A DNA stretch of 22,598 bases, taken from contig CAYGZQ010000017.1 of the NCBI GenBank assembly GCA_964354375.1, forward strand, positions 40,993 to 63,590. The letters are read 5' to 3'. The stretch comes from CAYGZQ01 sp964354375 [NCBI: uncultured Planctomycetota bacterium]. GTDB taxonomy: Bacteria > JAJVIF01 > JAPKYR01. The notes beneath the pieces are model-generated. The model was given only the letters and a program-made list of their open reading frames with translations. It was not told the DNA's origin and did not search any database. How positions within the stretch are numbered: the stretch's first letter is position 1; each line of letters begins with the position of its first letter. A program made the position numbers and the translations under genes. Positions 6,252 to 13,738 of the stretch are shown piece after piece.

Positions 6252-7121
6252 ATGGTTCGTAGCCGCGTTTTCTTCGACGGCGCAATCCGATGGGAGGACG
6301 AGGCGCTCATTAGCCCTCTTTCCACCGGACTCCTCTATGGCGACGGGCTTTTCGAGGTCCTTCGAAGCTACGATGGCGTCCCATTCAGGTTCGCCGATCA
6401 TTTCGAGCGCCTGCGCGCGAGCAGTGAAGTTTTGCGTCTGAACCTCATGTACGACGAGGAAAACCTCTGGCTCATCGTCCGAGAGCTGCTCCGACAGAAC
6501 GACGTTGTCAACGGGAGCGCCTATATCCGACTCACCGTTTTCGGCTCGCAGCTCAACATGATAGCGAGCCCTCAGGGGGTCACCACGCACACCTTCGCTC
6601 ACGTACGAGCGTTCACTCCCCCCAAGCCCGCCAAGTACAAGAGCGGCGTGAACGTCCGAGTCTCAAGCTACCGCGCGAGCCCCTACAACCCCATCGCAGG
6701 GCACAGCACGATCTGCTTTCTCCCCATGATCCTCGCGCGACGCGCCGCGTGGGAACGCGGGCTCGATGAAGTGCTGATTCAGAACACCGAGGGGGGCATC
6801 AGCGAGGGCACAACCACGAGCCTCTTCATCGTCAAGGACGAGAAAATCGTCACGCCTCCCGCGGAGGACGGAATTCAGCTCGACGTGAGCCGAAAGGTCG
6901 TGATGGAGATCGCTCAGGGCCTTGGGCTCGCCTTGAAGGAGAAACGGATCAGCCAGAAGATGCTCATGGCGGCGGACGAGATAATGATCACGAACAGCCT
7001 GATCGAAGTGATGCCGGTCAGGGAAGTCGACGCGACCGTCATCGGATCGGGCTCCGCGGGACCCATCGCCAGGAAGCTCCAGCATGCATACAGGGCCCTG
7101 GTTCAGAAGGAATGCTCCTGA
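6252..7121 (+). CDS. Class IV aminotransferase-fold protein lacking the PLP lysine
   Basis: 289 residues from the ATG at 6252, chosen because GGAGG (6241-6245) precedes it and because the family starts 'RVFFDG'. An in-frame ATG at 6144 would add 36 residues overlapping repeat DNA. Family landmarks are LLYGDGLFEVLR (residues 27-38), HFERL (50-54), ISEGTTTSLF (183-192) and the closing TNSLIEVMPV (248-255). This is the branched-chain aminotransferase / D-amino-acid transaminase / aminodeoxychorismate lyase fold. The segment that normally reads A-G-H-K-T-x-x-[YF]-L reads A-G-H-S-T-I-C-F-L: the lysine that forms the PLP aldimine is Ser152 (AGC, 6705-6707). All other blocks are intact, so this is not simple decay. 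The protein may be inactive as a transaminase or use different chemistry. It ends 36 bp before lipA, likely in one transcript. Confidence 0.85.
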   Translation: MVRSRVFFDGAIRWEDEALISPLSTGLLYGDGLFEVLRSYDGVPFRFADHFERLRASSEVLRLNLMYDEENLWLIVRELLRQNDVVNGSAYIRLTVFGSQLNMIASPQGVTTHTFAHVRAFTPPKPAKYKSGVNVRVSSYRASPYNPIAGHSTICFLPMILARRAAWERGLDEVLIQNTEGGISEGTTTSLFIVKDEKIVTPPAEDGIQLDVSRKVVMEIAQGLGLALKEKRISQKMLMAADEIMITNSLIEVMPVREVDATVIGSGSAGPIARKLQHAYRALVQKECS

Positions 7122-7157
7122 CACTCCCCGTCGGGTGCGAGAATCGGGAACTCCGAA

Positions 7158-8042
7158 GTGGCACAGGAACACGTTGATAACCGGGTTTGTAACGAGCCGA
7201 GACGACCCGACTGGATAAAGGTCAGGGGTGTCCGCGCCGACGTGCAGGCGAAAATGAGGGAAAGCCTGACCGGCTGCAACACCGTGTGTCTGAGCGCGAA
7301 GTGCCCAAACCTGGGCGAATGTTTCAACCGGGGAGTGGCCACATTCATGATCGGCGGGTCCGTCTGCACACGAGCGTGCAGGTTCTGCGGAGTGAATCAC
7401 GGACGACCGGGGCCTCTCGATCCCGCCGAGCCCCTTCGCGTTGCGGAGAGTGCAAAAAAACTGGGGTTGAAGTTCGTCGTTGTCACGGGTGTCGCGAGAG
7501 ACGATCTCGATGACGGCGGCGCGGGCCACTACGCCGCGACCGTACGGGCGATCCGGGAGCTCATTCCCGACGCCGGTATCGAAGTCCTCATCCCGGACTT
7601 CTCGGGAGACGCCTCCGCCATCAAAACCGTTCTCGACTCGACCCCCACGATCCTGAATCATAACCTGGAAACCGTCTCCAGGCTTGCACCCATTGTGCGG
7701 AGCAAGGCAACATACGCCCGCTCACTGGATGTACTGCGCATTTCGAGAGATCTTGCACCGGAAATCCCCACCAAAAGCGGGCTGATGGTCGGCCTCGGTG
7801 AGTCAAGGAGCGAAGTCATCGAGACCATGACCGATATCCTTGAGACGGGCTGTCGCCTTCTGACCGTGGGTCAGTACCTTCAGCCCAGGGCGGGTCAACA
7901 GATGCCCGTCGAGCGGTACTGGACGCCTGATGAATTCGAGGACCTCAGGAAAACCGCTCTGGAAATGGGGTTCAAGGCTGTCGCATCGGCACCCTTCGTG
8001 CGCTCCAGTTACCTTGCGGAACAAATGTCGGAAGTCCGGTAG
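7158..8042 (+). CDS. lipA: Lipoyl synthase (radical SAM)
   Basis: Inserts two sulfur atoms into protein-bound octanoyl groups to make lipoyl cofactors of 2-oxoacid dehydrogenases and the glycine cleavage system. The 294 residues carry both iron-sulfur motifs: CX4CX5C at Cys44, Cys49 and Cys55 for the auxiliary sulfur-donating cluster, and CX3CX2C at Cys70, Cys74 and Cys77 for the SAM cluster. 'VTGVARDDLDDGGAGHY', 'NHNLETV', 'KSGLMVGLGE' and the C-terminal RSSY serine ligand are also present. The start is GTG at 7158; the next in-frame ATG lies too far inside the conserved part. No lipB or lipoate-dependent complex gene is in the window. The stop codon TAG sits in CCGGTAG, the first bases of the hairpin repeat that follows. 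Confidence 0.96.
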   Translation: MAQEHVDNRVCNEPRRPDWIKVRGVRADVQAKMRESLTGCNTVCLSAKCPNLGECFNRGVATFMIGGSVCTRACRFCGVNHGRPGPLDPAEPLRVAESAKKLGLKFVVVTGVARDDLDDGGAGHYAATVRAIRELIPDAGIEVLIPDFSGDASAIKTVLDSTPTILNHNLETVSRLAPIVRSKATYARSLDVLRISRDLAPEIPTKSGLMVGLGESRSEVIETMTDILETGCRLLTVGQYLQPRAGQQMPVERYWTPDEFEDLRKTALEMGFKAVASAPFVRSSYLAEQMSEVR

Positions 8043-8131
8043 CCGTTCCGGTAGCTGCTATCTTTTTCGTCTTCGAAATCCGTTCCGGTAGCTGCTACCT
8101 TTTTCGTCTTCGAAAAAGTAGCTGCTACCGG
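8043..8131. repeat. Tandem 37-bp unit ending in a perfect 47-nt hairpin between convergent genes
   Basis: Two near-identical 37-bp units start at 8043 and 8080 (CCGTTCCGGTAGCTGCTA...). The second completes a hairpin at 8085-8131: outer arms CCGGTAGCTGCTAC and GTAGCTGCTACCGG, inner arms TTTTTCG and CGAAAAA, loop TCTT. Lying between converging lipA and the polyprenyl synthase gene, it is well placed as a bidirectional terminator. Related hairpin at 21678-21724. Confidence 0.85.
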
Positions 8132-8141
8132 GGCTGAGGCA

Positions 8142-9206
8142 CTACCCGGATCTGTATTCCCTTGAGACAATCCTGCCCAGGAGATCACGGAACGCGTCGT
8201 TCGCCCTGCACGCGGGAAGAAGATCGAGGTGACTCGACGCTTTCTCTCCGTAGAGCTTGACAAGCCCTTTCGAGTAGTCCATCGAGCCGTTTGAGATGAG
8301 CGCCTCGGCGATCTCGTCAATCGTGTCCTGCTCGATACCCCCGTTTCGCAGGGCGGGAGCGAACCTGGTCTTGAAAACGGAATCGTGCGCCAGCGCGTGA
8401 ATGATGGGTGTCGTGTATATTCCGCTTCTCAGGTCGGCGCCCCGCGGCTTGCCCGTCGCCACGGGATCCGAGAACAGGTCGAGAAGATCGTCGGAAAACT
8501 GGAACGCCAGTCCGAAGTTAAGGCCGAAAGCCGCCAGATGTCCGGAGTGCTCCCCGGCGGCGCCGCCGAGGTAACCGCCGACGGAGGCGACCGTCTGAAA
8601 GAACAAAGCGGTCTTGCGCTTCACGATCTCGAAATGCGTATCCTCAGTGATGTCGAGATTGCCGGTGTTCTTGATTTCCATCATCACGCCTTCGGCGAGC
8701 GAACGGCACATGTCGACATAGAACTCGATGATGCGGAAATCGCGGAGCTTTGTGAGGAGATTGTAAGCGAGGACGAAGAACTGGTCGCCGACGATCACCG
8801 CGCTCTTGTTGCCCCAGACCGCGTTCGCAGCCTTGAATCCCTTGCGAGTGGTGGCCTCATCGATCACGTCGTCATGGAACAGGCTCGCACAATGGATCAG
8901 CTCCGCCGCGGCCGCGCATTCAACCGAGCTCTCGGGCACTTCCTCCCTGAATAGCTGCTGAGCCAGAAGAACGAAAATGGGACGAAGTCGCTTGGCGTAT
9001 CCGAACAGCATGTGGCGACCGATCTCGGCCAGCATCGAATCCCCGGAGGAGACAACGCTCTCCAGGACTTCCTCGACTCTCGCCGCAAGCGCGATCACAT
9101 ACGGATCGGGCCGGAAATAGTAGTCGCTGCGGTCAGCCTTGTGCGCCAGCCTCTCGGGCATGACGCTCGACGAACCTATGCGTTCAGGTTTTGCCGACGC
9201 TCTCAT
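8142..9206 (-). CDS. Long-chain trans-polyprenyl diphosphate synthase
   Basis: Elongates farnesyl/geranylgeranyl diphosphate with isopentenyl diphosphate, giving the side chain of a respiratory quinone. The 354 residues contain AKRLRP (71-76), the first Asp-rich motif HDDVID (Asp112, 113, 116), the RKG...N segment after it, and the second motif FQFSDDLLD (Asp239, 240, 243). Chain-length residues before the first motif are A-S-L-F-H, with a small Ala at the -5 position; this favours long products such as hepta- to nonaprenyl. The usual GK-T-P segment reads GIYTTP, a mild deviation. The N-terminus is about 30 residues longer than in compact members. The start at 9206 has GAAAGG in front and an extended -10 box at 9240-9248. 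Convergent with lipA. Product length cannot be fixed from sequence. Confidence 0.9.
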   Translation of the reverse strand: MRASAKPERIGSSSVMPERLAHKADRSDYYFRPDPYVIALAARVEEVLESVVSSGDSMLAEIGRHMLFGYAKRLRPIFVLLAQQLFREEVPESSVECAAAAELIHCASLFHDDVIDEATTRKGFKAANAVWGNKSAVIVGDQFFVLAYNLLTKLRDFRIIEFYVDMCRSLAEGVMMEIKNTGNLDITEDTHFEIVKRKTALFFQTVASVGGYLGGAAGEHSGHLAAFGLNFGLAFQFSDDLLDLFSDPVATGKPRGADLRSGIYTTPIIHALAHDSVFKTRFAPALRNGGIEQDTIDEIAEALISNGSMDYSKGLVKLYGEKASSHLDLLPACRANDAFRDLLGRIVSREYRSG

Positions 9207-9239
9207 CGCCTTTCAATCACCAGACGGATGCGACGGGGG

Positions 9240-9248
9240 ATTATAGCA
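9240..9248 (-). promoter_or_regulatory. Extended -10 promoter for the polyprenyl synthase gene
   Basis: Read on the minus strand: TGC-TATAAT, a perfect -10 with the TGn extension. The predicted start is near 9233, leaving a 26-nt leader that carries the GAAAGG ribosome site. Confidence 0.6.
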
Positions 9249-9401
9249 CATAGCCAGCCGGTGGACATGCCCTTCGAACGAGAGGATCCAGCCTAGTCGG
9301 TGATGTTTCTCTTTGGCGGACTGCTCGGAGTTTTCCTTAGATGCATTACTGTGTTATCATGCCGTGGGGGAACCATTCCCGATATTCCTGAGTTGAAGAC
9401 G

Positions 9402-9430
9402 TTGATTCTTGAACGCAAAAGAGGTATACT
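9402..9430 (+). promoter_or_regulatory. Sigma-70 promoter for the deaminase-like gene
   Basis: TTGATT (9402-9407), exactly 17 nt, then TATACT (9425-9430). The predicted start is near 9437, with a ribosome site GGGAG at about 9462 ahead of the ATG at 9474. The rest of the 267-bp gap 9207-9473 holds nothing else I can support. Confidence 0.6.
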
Positions 9431-9473
9431 ATACATCAGTTGAGCACTACAGGCATTTGATGGGAGCCCGAGA

Positions 9474-10439
9474 ATGGCGCGAATACTGTCTGACAGTGAG
9501 CTGAAGAAACTGATTGGGAAAGTCATCATTGACGGAGACGAACACAGCCTCAGACCTAACAGCTACGTGGTTCGACTTGGCAGCGAAGGCAGGTTCCTCT
9601 CGACTGGGACGAGATTCAAGCTGTCGCAAGGCCAAGCAGTCAAGATTCGACCAGGGGAAACTGTGGCCATTACAAGTCTTGAAACCCTGGACCTTAAGCA
9701 AGGAACCGTTGATGAGATCTACAAAGGCAAACAGCTTCATGGCTTCTTGTCCCCGACGACAGATCTCTCGCGAGAAGGCATCGTGGCACCATCTACTCAG
9801 GTAGATGCCGGATTCGAAGGGACTTTGAACTGGACTCTGGTCAACATGTCAGTCGCTGACATTCCCTTCATGCTCGGTGCTGGGGTCTATAGGCTAACCC
9901 TGTTTTTGCTGGACGGAAACGAAATCCCATCTAAATTATATGAGGGGTATTATCAGGGAAAGACCGGATTTGTCCCTTCGCAAAGACCTAACCTGCCAAT
10001 GGGATTTGATGACGCCGATTTCGTTACTTCCGATCTGCCCGAGGACGTCAGTGATGCGTTGGCCAAGCTGCAGAAGTCGACTTACCCTTGGAACATCATT
10101 GGGATGGCTTTCAAGAATGTTGAAGGGCAGACTATCGCCATGTCAGGCGGGTACCAGGACATAAAGCACGCACTAACTGAACTCCAGCGGCGTCTTGAAG
10201 CCTTTGAAGACAGGACCAGCAAGTCCATCACCGAAGAAATCCAGAGAGTTTTTGGTGCAGAATCTTCAAAGCTCATTCTGAGGTTCCTCGGCAGCATTCT
10301 GGTTCTGGCCGGATTAGGCTTGTCGCTCCTCGGCGCCCCCGAATCAGTACAGGGATTCCTGCGCTCATTTGGATGGATTCTTGGGCTCTTGATATTGGCT
10401 GTTGGTTTTCTGGCATTAGTGCTGCCCAGCAGGAAATGA
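9474..10439 (+). CDS. dCTP deaminase/dUTPase-like domain with membrane anchor, altered active site
   Basis: 321 residues. The N-terminal part follows the Dcd/Dut trimer fold: ILSDSELKKLI, then LRPNSYVVRLG (residues 26-36), SPTTDLSREG (93-102), STQVDAGFEG (107-116) and YQGKTGFVPSQR (160-171), which resembles the nucleotide-covering C-terminal motif. At the family's RSS-x-x-R site this protein has T-T-D-L-S-R. At the position of the deaminase's general-base Glu it has Thr121, while the Asp of 'VDxGFxG' is kept. Catalysis is therefore doubtful. Residues 185-260 are helical and partly coiled (ALTELQRRLEAFEDR), followed by two hydrophobic helices (about 267-287 and 297-317). The gene is visibly less GC-rich than its neighbours and has its own promoter, suggesting acquisition. 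Known dCTP deaminases can act in phage defence; such a role here is inference only. Confidence 0.75.
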   Translation: MARILSDSELKKLIGKVIIDGDEHSLRPNSYVVRLGSEGRFLSTGTRFKLSQGQAVKIRPGETVAITSLETLDLKQGTVDEIYKGKQLHGFLSPTTDLSREGIVAPSTQVDAGFEGTLNWTLVNMSVADIPFMLGAGVYRLTLFLLDGNEIPSKLYEGYYQGKTGFVPSQRPNLPMGFDDADFVTSDLPEDVSDALAKLQKSTYPWNIIGMAFKNVEGQTIAMSGGYQDIKHALTELQRRLEAFEDRTSKSITEEIQRVFGAESSKLILRFLGSILVLAGLGLSLLGAPESVQGFLRSFGWILGLLILAVGFLALVLPSRK

Positions 10440-10491
10440 AGGACCGATATCACATCACCCTCGTCGGCAGGTCAGCGCACTTCCGACCTGC

Positions 10492-12048
10492 TCAACGCTT
10501 CAAACTGCGCTCGACAAGCTCGGGGAACTCCCTGTAGCTGCCTCCCGCCACGCATCTTACCTCCCCGCCCTCCGAAATCAACATGATCCTGCCCATACGA
10601 TAGGGCATGTACAGCGCTATCGTCAGCCCGATTATCAGGAGAAAGCCCCCAACGTAGACTATCGGCACACCCGGATCGTGGACATATTGAAGAATCGTGT
10701 ACTCCTCCACTCCCAGCAGGCTGATGGTGACGCCTTCGATGGTCAGGGGACGATCGGCGCGCACATAGCCCAGAAGGATCGGTCGATCGCTCAAGCCCGC
10801 ATCAGAAAGGCTGTAGTCGACAAGCCTGACGGAATACGGAAGCTCGGTCCTGGTTCCGTCCGCCGCTTCCCACACTCCACCAGCGATGTCTCCCATGGTC
10901 ACGACGCACACAAGCCCGAGACCCGGAACCTGGAAAGGCTCGTCCAGCGCGACACTGATGTCCGACGGCGGTGCGCCGGGAACCCCGGCGCTCAGATGAA
11001 TCGTGTAGTCTATGTCGCTCTGATAATAGCCGACGCCCCTATAGTGCAGCGGATAATTGACCTCGATGGCCTTCTCCACGACGACCCGGTCTTCGGTCCC
11101 CTCTTTGTGCCTGACAATCCGAAGTCGGCTGATGTAATCGGACGGCATGCCTCGATAGTCCGCGGGGAAACCGGTCTCGGGATCGATCGAGGAGAAATCG
11201 CGCTCCCGATAGACATTCTCGTAGTCGACCAATTGTATGAGCTCATCGGAACCGGGTTGATATTCCTTACCCTTCTCCACCGCGCGTGTGTGCGCTTCGA
11301 TCTCGTTCCCGAGCGCCTTGTACTCATCCTCCCCCAGCTTCACGCCGCCCTCATAACCCAGCACGCGGTCGTCTCCGATTATCCCGCCGATGAGAATGAC
11401 CGCAAACGCCATGTGAAAAACGACCGAAGCCCAGTGGCGTACAGTGTTCTTCCGAACGAAAAACCAATGGCTCCCCTGATCGTCGGAATTCTCAAAAATC
11501 TGGTACCCGTCAGCTATCAGAAAATCTCTCAGCCGTCCTGTCGCATGCTCGATTCCAAGTTCTGTGCTGAGCTCCGCGCTGTGCCCCATGCTCAGAATAC
11601 TCGCCGCGTTCACTTTGGCCTTTGTAAGCTTCAGCAGCACCCGGCTGATCCTGAAACGGTCCCACGCGCAGAGAATCGACGATATCGCCAGAAGCGCAAG
11701 AAGAGCGAAGTAGAGCCCGGAGTCGAAAATCCTGTAGAGCTCGAGACGAACGATCAGCGCCTTGTAGATGAGCTCCCCGAATGTCACCTTCCCGTCGGAA
11801 GGGTCGGCGTTGAAAAGCGCCTGGTACTTCATCCCGAATTCGACAGGATCCCTCGACAGGTTCTCCTGGGGCAGCACAGTCCCGATCAGAGTGAAGACCG
11901 CGAGGATGATAAACACCCAGGTCGCGAACTTCATTGTCCGCATTATCGCCGGGATTTCTTTTATGGCGAGCCAGAGGAGATCGAAAAGGCCGGGTTCATC
12001 GGTCCTGGGCCTGGTCGGACCTGCGGGTTTTGAATTCTGTTCGTCCAT
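10492..12048 (-). CDS. resB: Cytochrome c maturation protein ResB/Ccs1
   Basis: Works with ResC/CcsA to move haem across the membrane and attach it to apocytochrome c (system II). The 518 residues show the family layout: a cytoplasmic N-terminus, helix about 41-61 (ATWVFIILAVFTLIGTVLPQ), helix about 112-132 (LYFALLALLAISSILCAW), a third at about 205-225 with the conserved histidine in VFHMAFAVILIGG, a large extracytoplasmic domain, and a last helix near 468-490. 'RFFF/WFFVRKN-RHWASVVFHMA' is the characteristic block. It starts 7 bp after the resC stop with no ribosome site of its own, implying translational coupling, and is the last gene of the minus-strand run. Confidence 0.92.
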   Translation of the reverse strand: MDEQNSKPAGPTRPRTDEPGLFDLLWLAIKEIPAIMRTMKFATWVFIILAVFTLIGTVLPQENLSRDPVEFGMKYQALFNADPSDGKVTFGELIYKALIVRLELYRIFDSGLYFALLALLAISSILCAWDRFRISRVLLKLTKAKVNAASILSMGHSAELSTELGIEHATGRLRDFLIADGYQIFENSDDQGSHWFFVRKNTVRHWASVVFHMAFAVILIGGIIGDDRVLGYEGGVKLGEDEYKALGNEIEAHTRAVEKGKEYQPGSDELIQLVDYENVYRERDFSSIDPETGFPADYRGMPSDYISRLRIVRHKEGTEDRVVVEKAIEVNYPLHYRGVGYYQSDIDYTIHLSAGVPGAPPSDISVALDEPFQVPGLGLVCVVTMGDIAGGVWEAADGTRTELPYSVRLVDYSLSDAGLSDRPILLGYVRADRPLTIEGVTISLLGVEEYTILQYVHDPGVPIVYVGGFLLIIGLTIALYMPYRMGRIMLISEGGEVRCVAGGSYREFPELVERSLKR

Positions 12049-12055
12049 TGTTCAG

Positions 12056-13024
12056 TCAGCTGTATGCATGGAGAGTATGAAGATCGACAAGCCTGGCCAC
12101 GATATTGAGTCCGATCCAGGTAAACACGACACACAGGAATCCGACGATATTCAGAATGCTCGCCCTGACCCCTTTCCAGCCGTGCGCAAGCCTTGCGTGA
12201 AGGTAGCCCGCGTACACGAGCCATGTCACGAGTGCCGCGGTTTCCTTCGGGTCCCATCCCCAGTACCGTCCCCAAGCCACATTCGCCCACACCGCACCGA
12301 GAAGAATCCCCATGCCGAGCAGCGGAAACGAAAATGCGATAAGCTTGTAGCTGAGCTCGTCCACCTTGTCGTTCCTGTTGAACAGGTACACGATTCCCGC
12401 TCCGGCCGAAATCGCGAAACCCGCGTAGGCGAGGAATGCGGTCGCGATGTGAACGTCCAGCCAGGGGCTCTGAAGCGCGGCCGAAAGCGGCTGCCCCTCC
12501 CGAGACCCCATCGGCCAGGTCCAGACATAGACCAGGATCAACCCCGCCAGGATGTTCGCGATCGTGCTGGGCAGCCTGGTCGACACCCAGAAATCGGCGA
12601 TGACCGCTATCGCGGCGATCGCCCAGGCCGTGAAGAGGTACGTCTCGTACATCTGGACGTAGGGCAGATGTCCGACATCGAAATATCGCAACGCCAGCGA
12701 GACGGTCAGCATGATCGACGCGATCAGCGTCACAACAACAGAACCGTACCCGACCTCTTTGCTCCTCGTGAACCAGAACAACAAGCTGACCAGCGCTCCC
12801 AGGAGAAACAGCAGCGCCGCCATTTTCAGAGTGAGGAATTCAAATGACGCAAGTGGCCCCAGGTCCGGGATTGTCAGGGATACTGCTTGTTCTTCCATTG
12901 CTCTCAACCGTTTCCTTACATTGAGGAGCCTGCTGTCAAGCGCCTCAGACCCGAGTCCCCCTTGTGCTGTTCCGGAACCTTCGTCCGACTGGGATTCGAC
13001 AACCGTCCGGGTGGAATCGTTCAT
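12056..13024 (-). CDS. resC: Haem exporter/cytochrome c synthase subunit ResC (CcsA)
   Basis: Polytopic protein of 322 residues with about eight hydrophobic segments. The haem-handling WWD-type motif is WGRYWGWDPKE (residues 251-261), followed by TWLVYAGYLHAR. The upstream MYETYLFTAW block and His192 in LDVHIATAF are also family features. The first 60 residues are polar with no homologous look; translation might begin at an internal Met near residue 43 (MEEQAV, about 12898), though I keep the 13024 start because it places the gene 30 bp after rex. Partner of resB directly downstream. Confidence 0.92.
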   Translation of the reverse strand: MNDSTRTVVESQSDEGSGTAQGGLGSEALDSRLLNVRKRLRAMEEQAVSLTIPDLGPLASFEFLTLKMAALLFLLGALVSLLFWFTRSKEVGYGSVVVTLIASIMLTVSLALRYFDVGHLPYVQMYETYLFTAWAIAAIAVIADFWVSTRLPSTIANILAGLILVYVWTWPMGSREGQPLSAALQSPWLDVHIATAFLAYAGFAISAGAGIVYLFNRNDKVDELSYKLIAFSFPLLGMGILLGAVWANVAWGRYWGWDPKETAALVTWLVYAGYLHARLAHGWKGVRASILNIVGFLCVVFTWIGLNIVARLVDLHTLHAYS

Positions 13025-13054
13025 TCCCGGCGCGTCTGCCCCACCGGTTCGGCT

Positions 13055-13711
13055 CTATTCGTCGTCGCCTCCGGACTGCTCGAAGGCGGAAAGGTGGTGC
13101 GAGAGAATCTTCAGCTCGCTTGCGATATCGACCGGCAGGCAGACCACGTCCGGAGGGGTCTTGATGCTCACGGGGGCGAAGTTGAGGATGGCCTTGATGC
13201 CCGCGTTTACCGCCGCATCGGCCGTTGCGCGCGCAGCAGGCGCAGGTACGGTGATGATGCCGATCTGGATGTTCTTTTCTTTCACAACCTCGGCCAGTTC
13301 GTCGATGTGGTAGATCGGAATCCCCGACCTCGCGCTGCCCACCTTCTCCGGATCGTCGTCGAACAACGCGGCCACGCGGAAACCCTTCTCATTGAGACCC
13401 TTGTACCTGAGGAGCGCGGTTCCCAGATTCCCGACCCCGATGATTGCGATCGCCCATTGCCGGTGAAGACCGAGAATCTTGCGCAACGCTTCCGCAAGCC
13501 TCGGGATGCTGTAGCCCATGCCTCGCGTGCCGAACTCGCCGAAGTAGGCAAGGTCCTTGCGAAGCTGGGACGGCTTCAGGTGAAGCTCGCCCGCAAGCTC
13601 TTCGCTCGATATCGTCTCGTAGCCCTCTTCCTGGAAGCGCTCCAAAACCCTAAGGTAGCGAGACAGTCGCTTCACGGTAACCTGCGGAACTTTTTTCCCG
13701 TTGTCCGTCAT
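13055..13711 (-). CDS. rex: Redox-sensing transcriptional repressor Rex
   Basis: Homodimeric repressor that leaves DNA when NADH replaces NAD+. The 218 residues comprise an N-terminal winged helix (VTVKRLSRYLRVLERF, then LKPSQLRKDLAYFGEFGTRGMGY, the hallmark) and a C-terminal Rossmann domain with GVGNLG, DDDPEKVG and ITVPA. The C-terminal helix ends acidic (SGGDDE). AAGGAGGAG lies 12 nt before the start. Position between gatB and the cytochrome c maturation pair suggests that it controls its own transcript; a matching operator is found at 17255-17270. Gap to gatB is 27 bp. Confidence 0.95.
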   Translation of the reverse strand: MTDNGKKVPQVTVKRLSRYLRVLERFQEEGYETISSEELAGELHLKPSQLRKDLAYFGEFGTRGMGYSIPRLAEALRKILGLHRQWAIAIIGVGNLGTALLRYKGLNEKGFRVAALFDDDPEKVGSARSGIPIYHIDELAEVVKEKNIQIGIITVPAPAARATADAAVNAGIKAILNFAPVSIKTPPDVVCLPVDIASELKILSHHLSAFEQSGGDDE

Positions 13712-13738
13712 CCGGTCGAACGCTCCTCCTTACTTAGC

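Noticed and set aside
8043-8131. CRISPR-like tandem repeat after lipA
   Set aside because: Two abutting units without spacers that fold into a hairpin; better explained as a palindromic repeat or terminator.
9207-9473. Small gene or tRNA in the gap before the deaminase-like gene
   Set aside because: No cloverleaf, and the short open frames lack ribosome sites; only promoter elements are supported.
10678-12847. Plus-strand ORFs opposite resB and resC
   Set aside because: Antisense to clearly conserved membrane proteins; no hydrophobic pattern, domain or ribosome site of their own.
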